Positions 1 through 8,790 are shown, numbered from the stretch's first letter. The stretch is 64,000 nucleotides of DNA from Desulfitobacterium sp050251735 (GCA_050251735.1 JBFWMF010000005.1:1-64000); one strand, 5' to 3'. A program made the numbers and translations. The notes: generated by a model not told the origin, from the sequence alone.

Positions 1-331
1 TATCAGTTGACGAGTTCGAACATCTAAAAGTGTATATTTTCAAATTCTCAAGCGTGATATTTTTACCTGTACTAAACACATAATTATTTGTATTTACGGC
101 ATCAATCAATGTCGCATTTTCCGCCAAGTGTTCACCAAGAGCAGTGGCTACCGCTCCCGCTGCCGCGTCTGCTTTTGCTTGGGCGCCGGCAGGAGTTTCC
201 TTCTCTGCGGTAGCGTCTGAATTGGCTTTGAGTGCAGTATCTATGGCATCCATATTGTCGTTTTGGATTGCAATGTCATAATTCTCAGTAGTAAGCGGCT
301 TTCCCAAGCCATAATTTGTAGTTGTATTCAT
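1..331 (-). CDS. Phage tail fibre-type protein, N-terminal part (cut by window start)
   Basis: An open frame begins with ATG at 329-331 and runs off the window without a stop, giving at least 110 residues. It starts MNTTTNYGLGKPLTTENYDI, and an N-terminus of the type TTNYGLxKP is common in tail fibre and tail appendage proteins of Firmicutes phages. The segment around residues 45-70 is rich in Ala, Asp and Lys and looks helical. It sits directly after the YmfQ-like baseplate gene, which is where fibre genes lie in PBSX-like modules. Function rests on context and the N-terminal pattern; the receptor-binding part is not visible. Confidence 0.7.
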   Translation of the reverse strand, partial: MNTTTNYGLGKPLTTENYDIAIQNDNMDAIDTALKANSDATAEKETPAGAQAKADAAAGAVATALGEHLAENATLIDAVNTNNYVFSTGKNITLENLKIYTFRCSNSSTD

Positions 332-877
332 CTAGGATATGACCTCCTCTCTAAGCTGGGTATGCGTATATAATGCGAGCTGGGCGTGTGTAAAAGCGCT
401 CAATACTGCGTTAGTGTTGTAGCTATACTCGAATCCAAACGCTAAATGAGCCGGCTTAATATCCTCTATTGCCTTTTGTAGGTCATTCATGTTCGGCGGG
501 ATCCCAAGCGTGCCAACAAACTTTACTGTAAACATATAGCCGGCATTGTCCTCGATGACGTCAACTTCGCCATTACTAAAGGATTCAGCTACATTCTTGA
601 TCATGGCAATCGTCACTGTGCCTTGGCCCCTCAACCTAGAAAGAATTCTCGACCGCCGAAATGCGGTATCGTAGGTATTGTTTACCTCAAGCCCCAGCTC
701 TTTCTCCCACCGCTCCAAGCTATAATCTGCGGTACTTACGAAAAACTGATTCAGCACCCCATTGAGTTTCTGTTCAAACGCATCCAGCTCCGTAGCATTA
801 GCAGAGTGCAGGTTATCTATCACCTTGCTTGTCATGTAGTACTTAGGCATATAAGAGATCAACGAGTCTTTAGACAA
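332..877 (-). CDS. Phage baseplate/tail protein, YmfQ (DUF2313, XkdU/Mu gp48) family
   Basis: This 181-residue protein matches the family in length, in the motif LERWEKELGL near residue 55, and in the following RRSRILSRLRGQGT stretch. Family members cap the outer baseplate wedge of Mu-like and PBSX-like contractile tails. The start overlaps the end of the baseplate J gene by 8 bases, and the fibre gene follows at once. The order J protein, YmfQ, fibre is diagnostic of this tail type. Confidence 0.85.
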   Translation of the reverse strand: MSKDSLISYMPKYYMTSKVIDNLHSANATELDAFEQKLNGVLNQFFVSTADYSLERWEKELGLEVNNTYDTAFRRSRILSRLRGQGTVTIAMIKNVAESFSNGEVDVIEDNAGYMFTVKFVGTLGIPPNMNDLQKAIEDIKPAHLAFGFEYSYNTNAVLSAFTHAQLALYTHTQLREEVIS

Positions 878-1913
878 AGGTCGTCACCCCTAACACAGCC
901 ACTTGAGCATCGGTTATAGTAACATTCGCGGTACCCGCATTGACAGTAAGTCCGGTGTAGTCTAAGACACCCTCTGTATCGAGTATCAGGCTGCCGATTC
1001 TTGCATAGGAGACATAGGTCTCTACAAAAGCGATCTCCTTGAGATATTGGGTGAGATTAGCCTCGATTGCAGCCTTGACGTTGGCTAAGACATGCCCAAC
1101 TTGCAGAGTTAGTGTAGCGCTTACGTCTATTTCCAGCTCGGCAGCGCTCTCTACTGTGACAGTCGCCCCGATCGGCCTAACCTCTTCAATGTAATCGCTC
1201 ACTGCGGTCACTAATGAGGCATCAGCAGCCCTTTTATTAGAGTTGATGATGACTACCTTCACGGTACCGTTGCCGTTCCAAAGCGGCGTTACTCGTGCGT
1301 CTCCTACACCTGTGACGGACTTTGCCCAGTTCAAGTAGTGATACTTGTTGCCGGACGTTGCCGGGGTCTGTACCTTGGCATAGTATCGACTTCTTAACTC
1401 GTCATCAGTCTCCATGTCATATCCGTTTATGACTGGGGCGGCGTTCGTTACGGCGGTTAATCCGGATATCGTTACCGGGAAATACTTGATCGCTCCGGCA
1501 ATGACATTGCCAACGGATCCAGCCACTTCACACTCAACTACCACGGTCATTGTCGTTTGCCCTGGATCTATGGTCTTGGATTCTGTAGTGAGGTAATTTA
1601 CAGAGTCACTTGCAACTTTGGCACCCAGAGCAATACTAGCGCCGGCACTACCTGTTATGGTTACTGTTGTTGTCGCTTTGACAGCTGCTTTCCTTACTAG
1701 CCCCTGCTCACTTACAATCTTGTCTAAATAAGATCCTGTTGCCGTATCCGGAAAGCCTTTATCAAGGATTGCGTCTGCCTCTGCACTCTTTGTTTCTAGT
1801 TCAATCGCAACCGGCATTTCAGCATCATAAAAAAAAGACCCTTCGGTCTTGTCGTATTCGTCGCTTATGTTAGATAGCATCCTAGCGAGGATCTCCTCTT
1901 TTGTTTCTGGCAT
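870..1913 (-). CDS. Baseplate J-like protein (Mu gp47/XkdT family)
   Basis: The 347-residue product has the baseplate J layout: an N-terminal helical part (PETKEEILARML), a central part with Gly/Val/Thr-rich beta repeats, the motif ETDDELRSRYYAK near residues 168-180, and a C-terminal beta domain. In contractile phages this protein builds the baseplate wedge that links the hub to the fibres. Its ATG overlaps the stop of the preceding gene as TAATG, so the two are probably translationally coupled. Length is normal for the family. Confidence 0.92.
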   Translation of the reverse strand: MPETKEEILARMLSNISDEYDKTEGSFFYDAEMPVAIELETKSAEADAILDKGFPDTATGSYLDKIVSEQGLVRKAAVKATTTVTITGSAGASIALGAKVASDSVNYLTTESKTIDPGQTTMTVVVECEVAGSVGNVIAGAIKYFPVTISGLTAVTNAAPVINGYDMETDDELRSRYYAKVQTPATSGNKYHYLNWAKSVTGVGDARVTPLWNGNGTVKVVIINSNKRAADASLVTAVSDYIEEVRPIGATVTVESAAELEIDVSATLTLQVGHVLANVKAAIEANLTQYLKEIAFVETYVSYARIGSLILDTEGVLDYTGLTVNAGTANVTITDAQVAVLGVTTFV

Positions 1914-2365
1914 TAAATAATCACCTCACTTTCCGCGGTACCGTAGATTGTGTTTACGCTAAAGGCTACACTCAAGCCCCTCTTCGCCCGGCTAAAGGTA
2001 AATCCTGAGACCTCTTTTATTTCTGGGTTGCGTAAAAGAGCCTCTGATACTTCCCTTTGGATTTCAGACTCGATAAATGCCCTGGGATACTCACCGTTAA
2101 TCAGGTCAAGAAGTGTCACTCCGTATGGACTGGTTTCCCCTGTTTCGTAAATCTTAAAGCGGAATTTCTCCGTTTTTAGGATTTTCTCAATCCAAATCTT
2201 TAGGGACTCTAATCCGTCAACCGGCAGAAGCTTACCGTCTTTAGTAACAAAGTCACCTGCATTAAAGTCAAAAAGTAAAGATGTGCCTCTCTGGGTTGGA
2301 TTCTCTTGTGAGTTGATGCCCACTTGCTCTTGAAGATCTGGTATCAAATCGGGCAGAATCGCCAT
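1913..2365 (-). CDS. Baseplate protein, DUF2634 (XkdS/gp25-like)
   Basis: The 150-residue protein fits the DUF2634 family of PBSX-like phages, whose members are thought to act like T4 gp25 at the wedge core. Seen here: an N-terminal acidic segment, a central KIWIEKILKTEKFRFKIY motif (about residues 82-99) and a C-terminal beta part. It lies between DUF2577 and baseplate J genes, its standard place. Assignment combines sequence pattern and gene order. Confidence 0.82.
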   Translation of the reverse strand: MAILPDLIPDLQEQVGINSQENPTQRGTSLLFDFNAGDFVTKDGKLLPVDGLESLKIWIEKILKTEKFRFKIYETGETSPYGVTLLDLINGEYPRAFIESEIQREVSEALLRNPEIKEVSGFTFSRAKRGLSVAFSVNTIYGTAESEVII

Positions 2366-2375
2366 TTGATCACCC

Positions 2376-2675
2376 CTATACTAATTTATCTATAACAAAA
2401 AACTTTTGATTATCTTCGGTTGCTATAAGAGCTGCCCGGTCATTTAGCTTTAAGCCCTCGTGCTTGGCGGTGCCGGCTCCGTCAGTAGTAGTGACTTCCA
2501 TCGTATACTCTGTAGCCTCTCGGCATACGTGGAGGCTATCTCCGGTCAACAGCACATCACCGCCTAGGATGCTAATCTTAAGTGGATTGATACCGACGAC
2601 CTTACCAACTATGGCACCTATCTTTGAGATGTTGTTTCTTGACTTAAGGGCTTTTGCTAGCTCTATGTCATACAT
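2376..2675 (-). CDS. Small baseplate protein, DUF2577 (XkdR-like)
   Basis: This 99-residue protein has the pattern of DUF2577: a short N-terminal helix followed by a beta-rich body in which GKVVGINPLKISILGGDV and NDRAALIATEDNQKFFVIDKL are recognisable. In PBSX the equivalent gene lies between the hub (XkdQ) and DUF2634 genes, as here. It is expected to belong to the baseplate hub or wedge; its exact role in the family is not known. Confidence 0.78.
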   Translation of the reverse strand: MYDIELAKALKSRNNISKIGAIVGKVVGINPLKISILGGDVLLTGDSLHVCREATEYTMEVTTTDGAGTAKHEGLKLNDRAALIATEDNQKFFVIDKLV

Positions 2676-2685
2676 TGCCCCACCC

Positions 2686-3624
2686 CTAACTAAAGTCTAT
2701 CGTTATGCCGATGCTGTGCTGTGAGTTAGCAAGCTTATGTTCAGCAGCCTTAATCTTGTACCAGCCATTGATTCCATACTTGCCTAGGTTGATCTGGATC
2801 ATTCGCTTAGCCTTTACGATTTCCCCACCATCAATTGCTACTGTAGAGAGTGTCAACTCCTTTTTAGTCCGGTTCAGCAAGGCAAGGTTGTTTTGGGCTA
2901 TGTTTTTAGCCTGGGCAATATCTTTATCCTCAACTTGGATAACCTCAGCGAGCTGTCCAAACGTGCTTATACTCTCAGTATCTTGTACATCAGCAATAAC
3001 CCTAGCATCCTCACTGTTCGAGGTTATGATGATGCGGTTTTTTAAGTCCTCCATACTCCGGGATACAGAGTAATCGCGGCCTATAAGCAACTTGCAATTT
3101 AGCTTTAAGTCGGTCAGCTTAGCGATATACAGTGTATCTCCTTGCATTTCCATGATGTACTTTTCTCCGAGCTCATTCTGACATTGGCTGAGGATATCAA
3201 GGATGATGTCGCTTATTGAGCTGTCTTTGTATATCGCGTTGATTGGCGTGGTAAGGTTAGCGATATCGGTTTTAATGTCGAATTTTTTGCATAAGTCCTT
3301 AATAGCCTGCTTTGCTGGGGTATTGTTGAACTGGATAACCAGTTTATTTTTATTAAGGTAAAAAGCGTAGTCCATAGCGGTATAGCTGCTCTTCATGGCT
3401 TGATTAGTCTTACTAACAATCACGCCCATAAATACAATGGCCGAATCCTTCTTTAAAACGACATGGGTCCTTCCCTCAGCCAGATCATAGAGACTATCAA
3501 AGGCGAGAGTAGTAGCTAGCGTGTCCGCGTCGCTACCCCAAGATAGATTATTACACTTGCCCAGGATGTCAACTAAAGGCACGTTCCCTTGTCCAACGAT
3601 GTAGTTTACATAGAGTCTCCACAT
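2686..3624 (-). CDS. Baseplate hub protein, XkdQ/YqbQ (gp27/late control D-like)
   Basis: The 312-residue product has the look of the XkdQ hub family: beta-rich N-terminus, the segment VIQFNNTPAKQAIKDLCKKF near residues 96-115, and a C-terminal domain ending in GWYKIKAAEHKLANSQHSIGITIDFS. Such proteins form the trimeric central hub beneath the tail tube. The gene is followed by DUF2577 and preceded by an XkdP-like gene, the PBSX order. Some relatives are called phage hydrolases, but I see no catalytic motif here. Confidence 0.82.
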   Translation of the reverse strand: MWRLYVNYIVGQGNVPLVDILGKCNNLSWGSDADTLATTLAFDSLYDLAEGRTHVVLKKDSAIVFMGVIVSKTNQAMKSSYTAMDYAFYLNKNKLVIQFNNTPAKQAIKDLCKKFDIKTDIANLTTPINAIYKDSSISDIILDILSQCQNELGEKYIMEMQGDTLYIAKLTDLKLNCKLLIGRDYSVSRSMEDLKNRIIITSNSEDARVIADVQDTESISTFGQLAEVIQVEDKDIAQAKNIAQNNLALLNRTKKELTLSTVAIDGGEIVKAKRMIQINLGKYGINGWYKIKAAEHKLANSQHSIGITIDFS

Positions 3625-3626
3625 AC

Positions 3627-4058
3627 CTACACCAACTCCCTGTACTCTTTGAGAGATAGGCTATAGACAACATCCCCTACTCTATCCTCATAGTGGCTCA
3701 TGGACTCGACAGTGACCATCATATTAACTGCTTCCTCGGGCAATCCTAGGCCTCTATTGCGGTTCATGATCACCCGCAGGGGCTTTTTGTCTGCCATAGC
3801 TCTAGCCCATAGATTTATAAGGGTGTAGGGATTGATTTTGCTCCGTGCGAAGGTGTACCGCTTAGTCATCGCCGGCAGGAAACCATCTAAAGTAAAGCTG
3901 ACCAAACCAACATTCCCGATAAGATTATAAGTGCCATTATCAAACGTCTCAAACTCCTCATTGCTTGCGCTCCGGCTTAGCTCCGGAAACTGTGCTGGTA
4001 ATACGGGGAGCTGGTACACGCTCGATCTATCCGTTGTCGCGAAGAATATATCCGCCAT
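3627..4058 (-). CDS. Tail/hub-linking protein resembling the XkdP N-terminal domain, without LysM
   Basis: The protein has 143 residues. In PBSX-like clusters the gene between tape measure and XkdQ encodes XkdP, usually longer and ending in a LysM peptidoglycan-binding domain. Here the body (ELSRSASNEEFETFDNGTYN, then MTVESMSHYEDRVGDVVYSL and a terminal SLSLKEYREL) resembles the XkdP N-terminal domain, but the LysM part is missing and the stop is followed at once by the XkdQ gene. It probably joins tube end and hub. The family assignment is by pattern and position. Confidence 0.65.
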   Translation of the reverse strand: MADIFFATTDRSSVYQLPVLPAQFPELSRSASNEEFETFDNGTYNLIGNVGLVSFTLDGFLPAMTKRYTFARSKINPYTLINLWARAMADKKPLRVIMNRNRGLGLPEEAVNMMVTVESMSHYEDRVGDVVYSLSLKEYRELV

Positions 4059-4071
4059 GGTTCAGCCCCCT

Positions 4072-5709
4072 TTACATATTATCTACCGCAAGAAGTACTT
4101 TACTAACGACACGATCGCCGACATAGTCCGCGAATGTTTCATTGCCGATTACATTGCCTTGAATTATCACTTGAACATTAACGCCTTTACCGCCTAATGC
4201 TTGCCTTGTCTTATCTGCTGTGGCTACCTTGGACCCTCCGGGCAGAGATACCAGCTCTGGTCCTCTTTCTCCGACTAAGGACATGCCGCCCCTAAAGTAA
4301 TTTGTTCCAAGAGCATTCTTACCGTATTTCGCCCTATTGGACCAGTAGTTTTGCTTTGCACCCTCTACCTGTTGAGCTGTTGTCTGGCTCATTTTTACTT
4401 CAGCAATAAGCGGGATATTTACGCCTGGTATCAGGTTGATCTTCTCAATCAGCGAGTTGATTAAACCGATAGCCCCATTCACACCAGTCTTGAATGCGTT
4501 CTCAACGGCTACCCACATTTGTTCGGCTTTTACTTTTACCGTATCCCAGTTCTTGTATAACAAAACGCCTGCGGCAACTACAGCAGCAATTGCCAAAGCA
4601 ATCCACCCAAAGGGCGATAGCGCAAGAGTGCCATTTAACAGCATCCCTGCCAGCTGTAATACTTTAAATGCGCCCTTCAACCCGGTAACTACCTTAGTTA
4701 CTGTGACTATAGTGAGTGCGAACGTTCCAAAAAATATAATAAAATCCTGATATTTTTTAAGAAAATTATAAACATCTTTGATTTTTTGATAAGCGGTACT
4801 AAATCCATCACTAAACTGCTTGGATATCCTAGATATCGTTCCATCTTTTTGCCACTTCTCAAACTGATCAGCTAACTGTTTGGCTTTTCCTTTGACTTTC
4901 TCGAGCATACTTCCCTGGCGGATAGTCCCGTCACTCGTCATACCGACGATCTCAGAGAGTGCTGATTTTGTTGTGCCGGTGATAGTTGACCAAATGCCTC
5001 TAGTGCTGTCAGAAAGTTTATCCATGCCGCCTTTATATCGGTCTTCCATGATTGCTACAAGGGCCTTATTAAACTTCTCCTGGTCAACTATCTGGCCTTT
5101 ATTGTTAACAACCGTCTGATTCCGAAACATTTCTCCGGCTTTTTTCGTGATAAGAGCTTTAGTAATCCCGAACTCTTTAAGACGTTCAAGTTCGCCAGTC
5201 TGAGCATCAATGAGAGCCTCAACAGCTTGGTCTACGGGCTTATTTGTGGCCGCTGCCATATCACCTATCTTAGGCAACCATTCCGTGGCTGACATCCCCA
5301 TCATTTCTAATTTGGATGCGCCTTCGACTAGTGGACCTGCCTCGAAAGGAGTCTTATTAGCAAGGTCAACTGCCCATTTCATGATCTCCCCGGCCTTTTT
5401 AGTATCCTTCGTTGCCGTTTCGAGTTGAATTCGGTATCCTTCTAGGTCAAAAGCCTCGGTAAACCCAGTTTTCAAGGCCAGACCCCCACCAGTAAGAGCA
5501 GCCGTTCCAAGGCCAATAGCGGCTAGTTTTGCCCCTTTGGAGATCATCTTGTCTACGGATTTAATAAACTTATTGGACATATTGCTTACTTGTTTAGTTG
5601 CCCTCTGAGCCTCTTTGCTTAAACCAGAAACTTTCTTTGATACCCGTACTAGCCCGCCGGACATATTATCCTTGAGGTTCAGAATTGTATTGATGGTCTT
5701 GCTCGCCAC
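4072..5709 (-). CDS. Tail tape measure protein
   Basis: At 545 residues this is the longest tail gene. It begins with GTG (5707-5709) behind AGGAGGTGAT. An N-terminal region rich in Lys, Ser and Ala is followed by several hydrophobic stretches (about residues 61-80, 322-345 and 365-385). An internal SxTRGIWSTITGTTKSALSEI segment and a C-terminal part with GGMSLVGERGPELVSLPGGSKV (split here as GERGPELVSL and PGGSKV) are typical of tape measure proteins. Length sets tail length; by the usual rough rule the tail would be fairly short. It follows the frameshifted chaperone gene, as in most tailed phages. Confidence 0.92.
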   Translation of the reverse strand: MASKTINTILNLKDNMSGGLVRVSKKVSGLSKEAQRATKQVSNMSNKFIKSVDKMISKGAKLAAIGLGTAALTGGGLALKTGFTEAFDLEGYRIQLETATKDTKKAGEIMKWAVDLANKTPFEAGPLVEGASKLEMMGMSATEWLPKIGDMAAATNKPVDQAVEALIDAQTGELERLKEFGITKALITKKAGEMFRNQTVVNNKGQIVDQEKFNKALVAIMEDRYKGGMDKLSDSTRGIWSTITGTTKSALSEIVGMTSDGTIRQGSMLEKVKGKAKQLADQFEKWQKDGTISRISKQFSDGFSTAYQKIKDVYNFLKKYQDFIIFFGTFALTIVTVTKVVTGLKGAFKVLQLAGMLLNGTLALSPFGWIALAIAAVVAAGVLLYKNWDTVKVKAEQMWVAVENAFKTGVNGAIGLINSLIEKINLIPGVNIPLIAEVKMSQTTAQQVEGAKQNYWSNRAKYGKNALGTNYFRGGMSLVGERGPELVSLPGGSKVATADKTRQALGGKGVNVQVIIQGNVIGNETFADYVGDRVVSKVLLAVDNM

Positions 5710-5720
5710 ATTATCACCTC

Positions 5721-6310
5721 CTAGCCGAACATTGAGCTAATCCTTTGATTCTCCTCGCTGTAATACTCTTCGCGTGCACAATGCAGAAATGACTTTTCTA
5801 AAAAGTTTAGGTTCGCAAGCTCGTCAAGCTTGTACCCCCTCACCGCATAAAAAGCCAACATATTCATATCTGCATCGTGCTTTACAAGTTTTTTACCGCT
5901 TCGACTCTTCCCTCGATATTAATCAAGTCCATCAGCTGCTCGCCTAGGCCCATTTTTTCCCCTAAGTCAAATAAGGCGTTTACCGTATCAAGCGGATCCA
6001 CCACACCCAATTCGCTGTGAAGCTCGGAACTTTGCAGTAAATCACAACAATGATAAATTAGCTTCTCGAAAGCTTTTACCATTTGTTCAGAATTTTGGCC
6101 ATCGCCAATATCTTCTATTACTTCCAAAACAAGTTCTTCCTTGGGCTTCTTAAATGTGAGCGTGGCATCCATGGACTTAACGTAGATATCTTTGGTTTTG
6201 AACTTATCCTCTTCCTTTTGGAGCTTTTTTTTGAGTAAATCCTCAAAAGTCGCTTTCCTTCTAACTACCGGTTCATCCGTAGAATCTGGCTTATCTGTAA
6301 CAACTTCCAC
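5721..6310 (-). CDS. Tail assembly chaperone, long form made by -1 ribosomal frameshift
   Basis: The zero frame stops at 5882-5884, but the -1 frame is open from the slippery site to a TAG at 5721-5723. Joined, the product is about 196 residues, 55 of them from the shifted frame (LVKHDADMNMLAFYAVRGYK at first, ending QRISSMFG). The extension is protein-like, with aromatic and charged residues, and covers a space otherwise without a gene. This mirrors lambda gpG/gpGT. The frame and heptamer are seen directly; that the shift occurs is inferred from the strong conservation of this device in tailed phages. Confidence 0.85.
5882..6310 (-). CDS. Tail assembly chaperone, short (zero-frame) form, XkdN-like
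   Basis: The 142-residue protein lies between the tail tube and tape measure genes, the position of XkdN in PBSX and gpG in lambda. It is charged, with KKLQKEEDKFKTKDIYVKSM near residues 28-47 and a helical C-terminus ending RVEAVKNL. The family binds the tape measure protein while the tube polymerises. A canonical slippery heptamer lies at its last codons and a second frame continues downstream, so this product is probably made together with a longer frameshifted one (see the entry for 5721-6310). Confidence 0.85.
   Translation of the reverse strand: MEVVTDKPDSTDEPVVRRKATFEDLLKKKLQKEEDKFKTKDIYVKSMDATLTFKKPKEELVLEVIEDIGDGQNSEQMVKAFEKLIYHCCDLLQSSELHSELGVVDPLDTVNALFDLGEKMGLGEQLMDLINIEGRVEAVKNL
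5888..5894 (-). promoter_or_regulatory. Slippery heptamer A AAA AAC for -1 frameshifting
   Basis: On the minus strand the reading frame is GTA AAA AAC TTG TAA. The heptamer A AAA AAC is therefore in the X XXY YYZ phase needed for tandem -1 slippage, five to seven bases before the zero-frame stop. Slippage places ribosomes in the frame that continues for 55 codons. No obvious downstream pseudoknot was worked out. Confidence 0.85.
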
Positions 6311-6329
6311 GTTTTTTTACCTCCTAAGA

Positions 6330-6352
6330 GAAAAAGGCACTCCGGAGAGCGC
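6330..6352 (-). terminator. Terminator directly after the tail tube gene
   Basis: A 7-bp stem (6335-6341 with 6346-6352, one G-U pair) with a CGGA-complement loop is followed on the minus strand by TTTTTCTC. It lies in the 43-base gap between the tail tube gene and the chaperone gene. It would trim transcription after the abundant tube mRNA. Confidence 0.7.
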
Positions 6353-6353
6353 C

Positions 6354-6782
6354 TTAAGCAATCTTTTCTAACACTTGATACTTGCTGAACTTAAGCGGAA
6401 TTTCTTCCTCCGCTGGGGTTTTAGATTCAAACTTCGCAAGCATAAACTCGGTAATCACTACATCACTGACGGCAGCCCTCTCGGACTTCCGGGTAGCCTT
6501 ATCGGTTAACGATGTAACAATTTTTATTTCGGGCATGATACCAGAGGTAAACGCATCCGCCATGAGTGATAGGACTGTGCTGTCTACCTTTTGGATGGTA
6601 ATGGTGCCCTCACCTGTCCACCCAGTATACCGATTGTATGTCGCATGGTCTCCGCAAAAGCTAAGCTCTTCAAAGCTTCCAGTTACCTTAAGTTCGATGG
6701 ACTTAAGCTGAGCAAGGAGCTTACCATTGACCCATACGTTGCCGCTAGAGCCGGTTAGGACTCTATTTGGATTGATTGGCAT
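6354..6782 (-). CDS. Phage tail tube protein, DUF2001/XkdM family
   Basis: The 142-residue protein carries the family signs: N-terminal NPNRVLTGSSGNVWVNGKLL, central GSFEELSFCGDHATYNRYTG (about residues 35-54) and GEGTITIQKVDSTVL. XkdM-type proteins stack as hexamers to form the inner tube of contractile tails. It sits directly downstream of the sheath gene, and a terminator follows it, in keeping with a need for many copies. Confidence 0.9.
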   Translation of the reverse strand: MPINPNRVLTGSSGNVWVNGKLLAQLKSIELKVTGSFEELSFCGDHATYNRYTGWTGEGTITIQKVDSTVLSLMADAFTSGIMPEIKIVTSLTDKATRKSERAAVSDVVITEFMLAKFESKTPAEEEIPLKFSKYQVLEKIA

Positions 6783-6799
6783 GTGTTAGTCCTCCCTTC

Positions 6800-7879
6800 T
6801 TAAAACATCGAAATATCAAACTTAAGATTTTCCATGGAACCTAGAATCTTGATGTCACCGGCAAGGAATACCGTTCTCTTGTATGCCGCATTCTTTACTG
6901 TCACATCATCCCACTCTACAGCCTCAGGCTTGAGTAGTGCCCATGCGCTCCGTTGTGCTGCAACATTGACATCGGCAAAGTTAACATAATCCGGATCAAG
7001 GATGTCTTCTTCAGCCAGTTGACTAAAGTAAGTATTTACAGCACTGATAAACAGGATCTGGTTTTCGTAGCTATTCTTGTACTGGCCGATGTACTCGCTT
7101 TTGAAAGTCTCTCGGATGTCGTCGGTAATCATGTCCATGGTCTCGACCACGTCGATGTAGCGCATATCCTCAACATTATCACCGGCGAATGTAGTCAGAC
7201 TGTTTACCCCAAGCCCCACCTTGACCTCGTCAAAGTCGTTGATCAGGATGAACTTACCTGCATTCACGGCGACATCGTTATCTGCAGCCTCCGTCACGCT
7301 AGATAGGTTTTTGCAGACGTAGTAGGTCACGCCTCTCTCAACGTTAGAGCTAGCTAAGATGCCAAGCAGTGATGGCAGGTACTTATCGCCCGTCTGGGAT
7401 CCACGAGTATCCGCAAAGACGACATTGGTATTGGTAAAGTTTACAACGTGCTTGCAGTCCGGTGCGGCAGCGTTATAAACGATAGCCTTGTAGGTTTTCC
7501 CTTCGGCCTCTCTTACTTTAATCCAAGTAGTGAGGGCAGTATAGTCTGCCTCTACTCCTACTGTAGTGATCCATCCGGTCTTTACTGTACTAGCCACTAA
7601 GGCAAGAGCATCGGCCATGGTTTCTGTAGTTGCAATCTTGACCACCACAACCTTATTCACTCCATACTCCAATACATCGGCAATGTATTGATAGTTTGTC
7701 GCTGTATAAAGCGCAGAGTCTGCCGATAGCTCTTCTGTGCTTTTATACTCTTTTGTGTCAAACGTAGTGTCTGTATCATCTTTGACGATCAGTACAGCTA
7801 CGCCACGTGCGCTCCTGGCGATAAAGTCGAGCGCCAGCTGCTTGAAGGCAATCTCGATACTTGGTAATGTGATCGGCAT
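6800..7879 (-). CDS. Contractile tail sheath protein (XkdK family)
   Basis: The 359-residue protein has the sheath pattern: N-terminal MPITLPSIEIAFKQLALDFI, a Rossmann-like middle part with VVVVKIATTETMADALALV, and a C-terminal domain with IGQYKNSYENQILFISAVN then AAQRSAWALLKPEAVEWDD. Sheath subunits surround the tube and contract at injection. The length is short for the superfamily but close to PBSX-like sheaths. Together with the tube gene this defines the phage as a myovirus type. Confidence 0.92.
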   Translation of the reverse strand: MPITLPSIEIAFKQLALDFIARSARGVAVLIVKDDTDTTFDTKEYKSTEELSADSALYTATNYQYIADVLEYGVNKVVVVKIATTETMADALALVASTVKTGWITTVGVEADYTALTTWIKVREAEGKTYKAIVYNAAAPDCKHVVNFTNTNVVFADTRGSQTGDKYLPSLLGILASSNVERGVTYYVCKNLSSVTEAADNDVAVNAGKFILINDFDEVKVGLGVNSLTTFAGDNVEDMRYIDVVETMDMITDDIRETFKSEYIGQYKNSYENQILFISAVNTYFSQLAEEDILDPDYVNFADVNVAAQRSAWALLKPEAVEWDDVTVKNAAYKRTVFLAGDIKILGSMENLKFDISMF

Positions 7880-7883
7880 TTTA

Positions 7884-8351
7884 TCACTCCTTTACTAGGT
7901 TTAGCGTCAATGTCTCCATGGGTTCCAGGGGCTCTCCTATGCCGTTTACTGTTGGCTCTGGGAGTAATTCAACAGCATACAGATCAAAGCTACATATCAG
8001 AACAGTATCAGTCGTCTCACTGCTTACTTCGTCGATTGGATAGAATCCATCCCCGACGGATACCCCGCCCAAGACCGCATTTTCAAGAAGATCCTGGATC
8101 TTTGCGTTTTCGATCTTGTATTTGTACCGATCAGAGGCAAAAAAATAAACCCTGCAGGTCAGAGTTTTCTCTTTACTACTAGGATTTAGATTACTTGATG
8201 TGACACTATCAATCTCAACCTTTATGCTTGGTCTTGTAATCGGTTCTGAGACGTCTTCAGCAACCAGTGGCACCATGCTAAATGCGGTTCCAACCAACGT
8301 AGTCTCAATTTTATCGTTTATAGCTTTATTGATATCTAATAGAGTTGGCAT
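7884..8351 (-). CDS. Tail terminator family protein (DUF6838, XkdJ/YqbJ-like)
   Basis: The 155-residue protein has an N-terminal helix LLDINKAINDKIETTL, the motif RPSIKVEID near residue 41, and alternating beta strands typical of tail terminator folds. In PBSX-like clusters such a gene lies just upstream of the sheath gene, as here (4-base gap). The protein is expected to cap the growing tail and join it to the head. Confidence 0.72.
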   Translation of the reverse strand: MPTLLDINKAINDKIETTLVGTAFSMVPLVAEDVSEPITRPSIKVEIDSVTSSNLNPSSKEKTLTCRVYFFASDRYKYKIENAKIQDLLENAVLGGVSVGDGFYPIDEVSSETTDTVLICSFDLYAVELLPEPTVNGIGEPLEPMETLTLNLVKE

Positions 8352-8352
8352 T

Positions 8353-8790
8353 TTACCACAACCCTTTTTCTAAGGTTTCGTCTAGCCATTTTTGAACATC
8401 TTGGTAGTAAGGGTTACGGAACTCCTTAAAGGCTTCCTCAAAGAAATAAAATCCCTTAACGAATCCGACCTCTCGTCCATCTGCAGTCACTTGCCTGTGA
8501 CCATATTCAAGCAGGTGGATATGATAGGCTGGTTTTCCCCCATATACACGGATGGAGAGGCCCCCGTCTTTCTTAAAGGCATAGACACGGCCCCTCTTAA
8601 TTCCCTTGAATAGATTTCCTGTCTTTTTCTCCAGCTTCATCTTTGCCTTTGTTAGAGTTAGCGTTCGCAACTTTGTACCCTCATCCCGAAGGAACGCCCG
8701 ACTCTCTTTTGGCATTTTCGCTTTAGCTAAATAGATTAGGTTTTTTTCAAATTTCGTGAGATCTTTAGTATCAAAGACATTACTAGCCAT
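8353..8790 (-). CDS. HK97 gp10-like tail completion/head-tail protein
   Basis: I place the start at ATG 8788-8790 behind GAGGAAG, giving 145 residues; a TTG two codons earlier is less well placed. Features of gp10-like proteins are visible: helical N-terminus KDLTKFEKNLIYLAKAKMPK, basic central part RTLTLTKAKMKLEKKTGNLF, and the LLEYGHRQV motif with an aromatic-rich tail. The start overlaps the stop of the head closure gene by 8 bases. The role is head-tail joining or tail completion. Confidence 0.78.
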   Translation of the reverse strand: MASNVFDTKDLTKFEKNLIYLAKAKMPKESRAFLRDEGTKLRTLTLTKAKMKLEKKTGNLFKGIKRGRVYAFKKDGGLSIRVYGGKPAYHIHLLEYGHRQVTADGREVGFVKGFYFFEEAFKEFRNPYYQDVQKWLDETLEKGLW

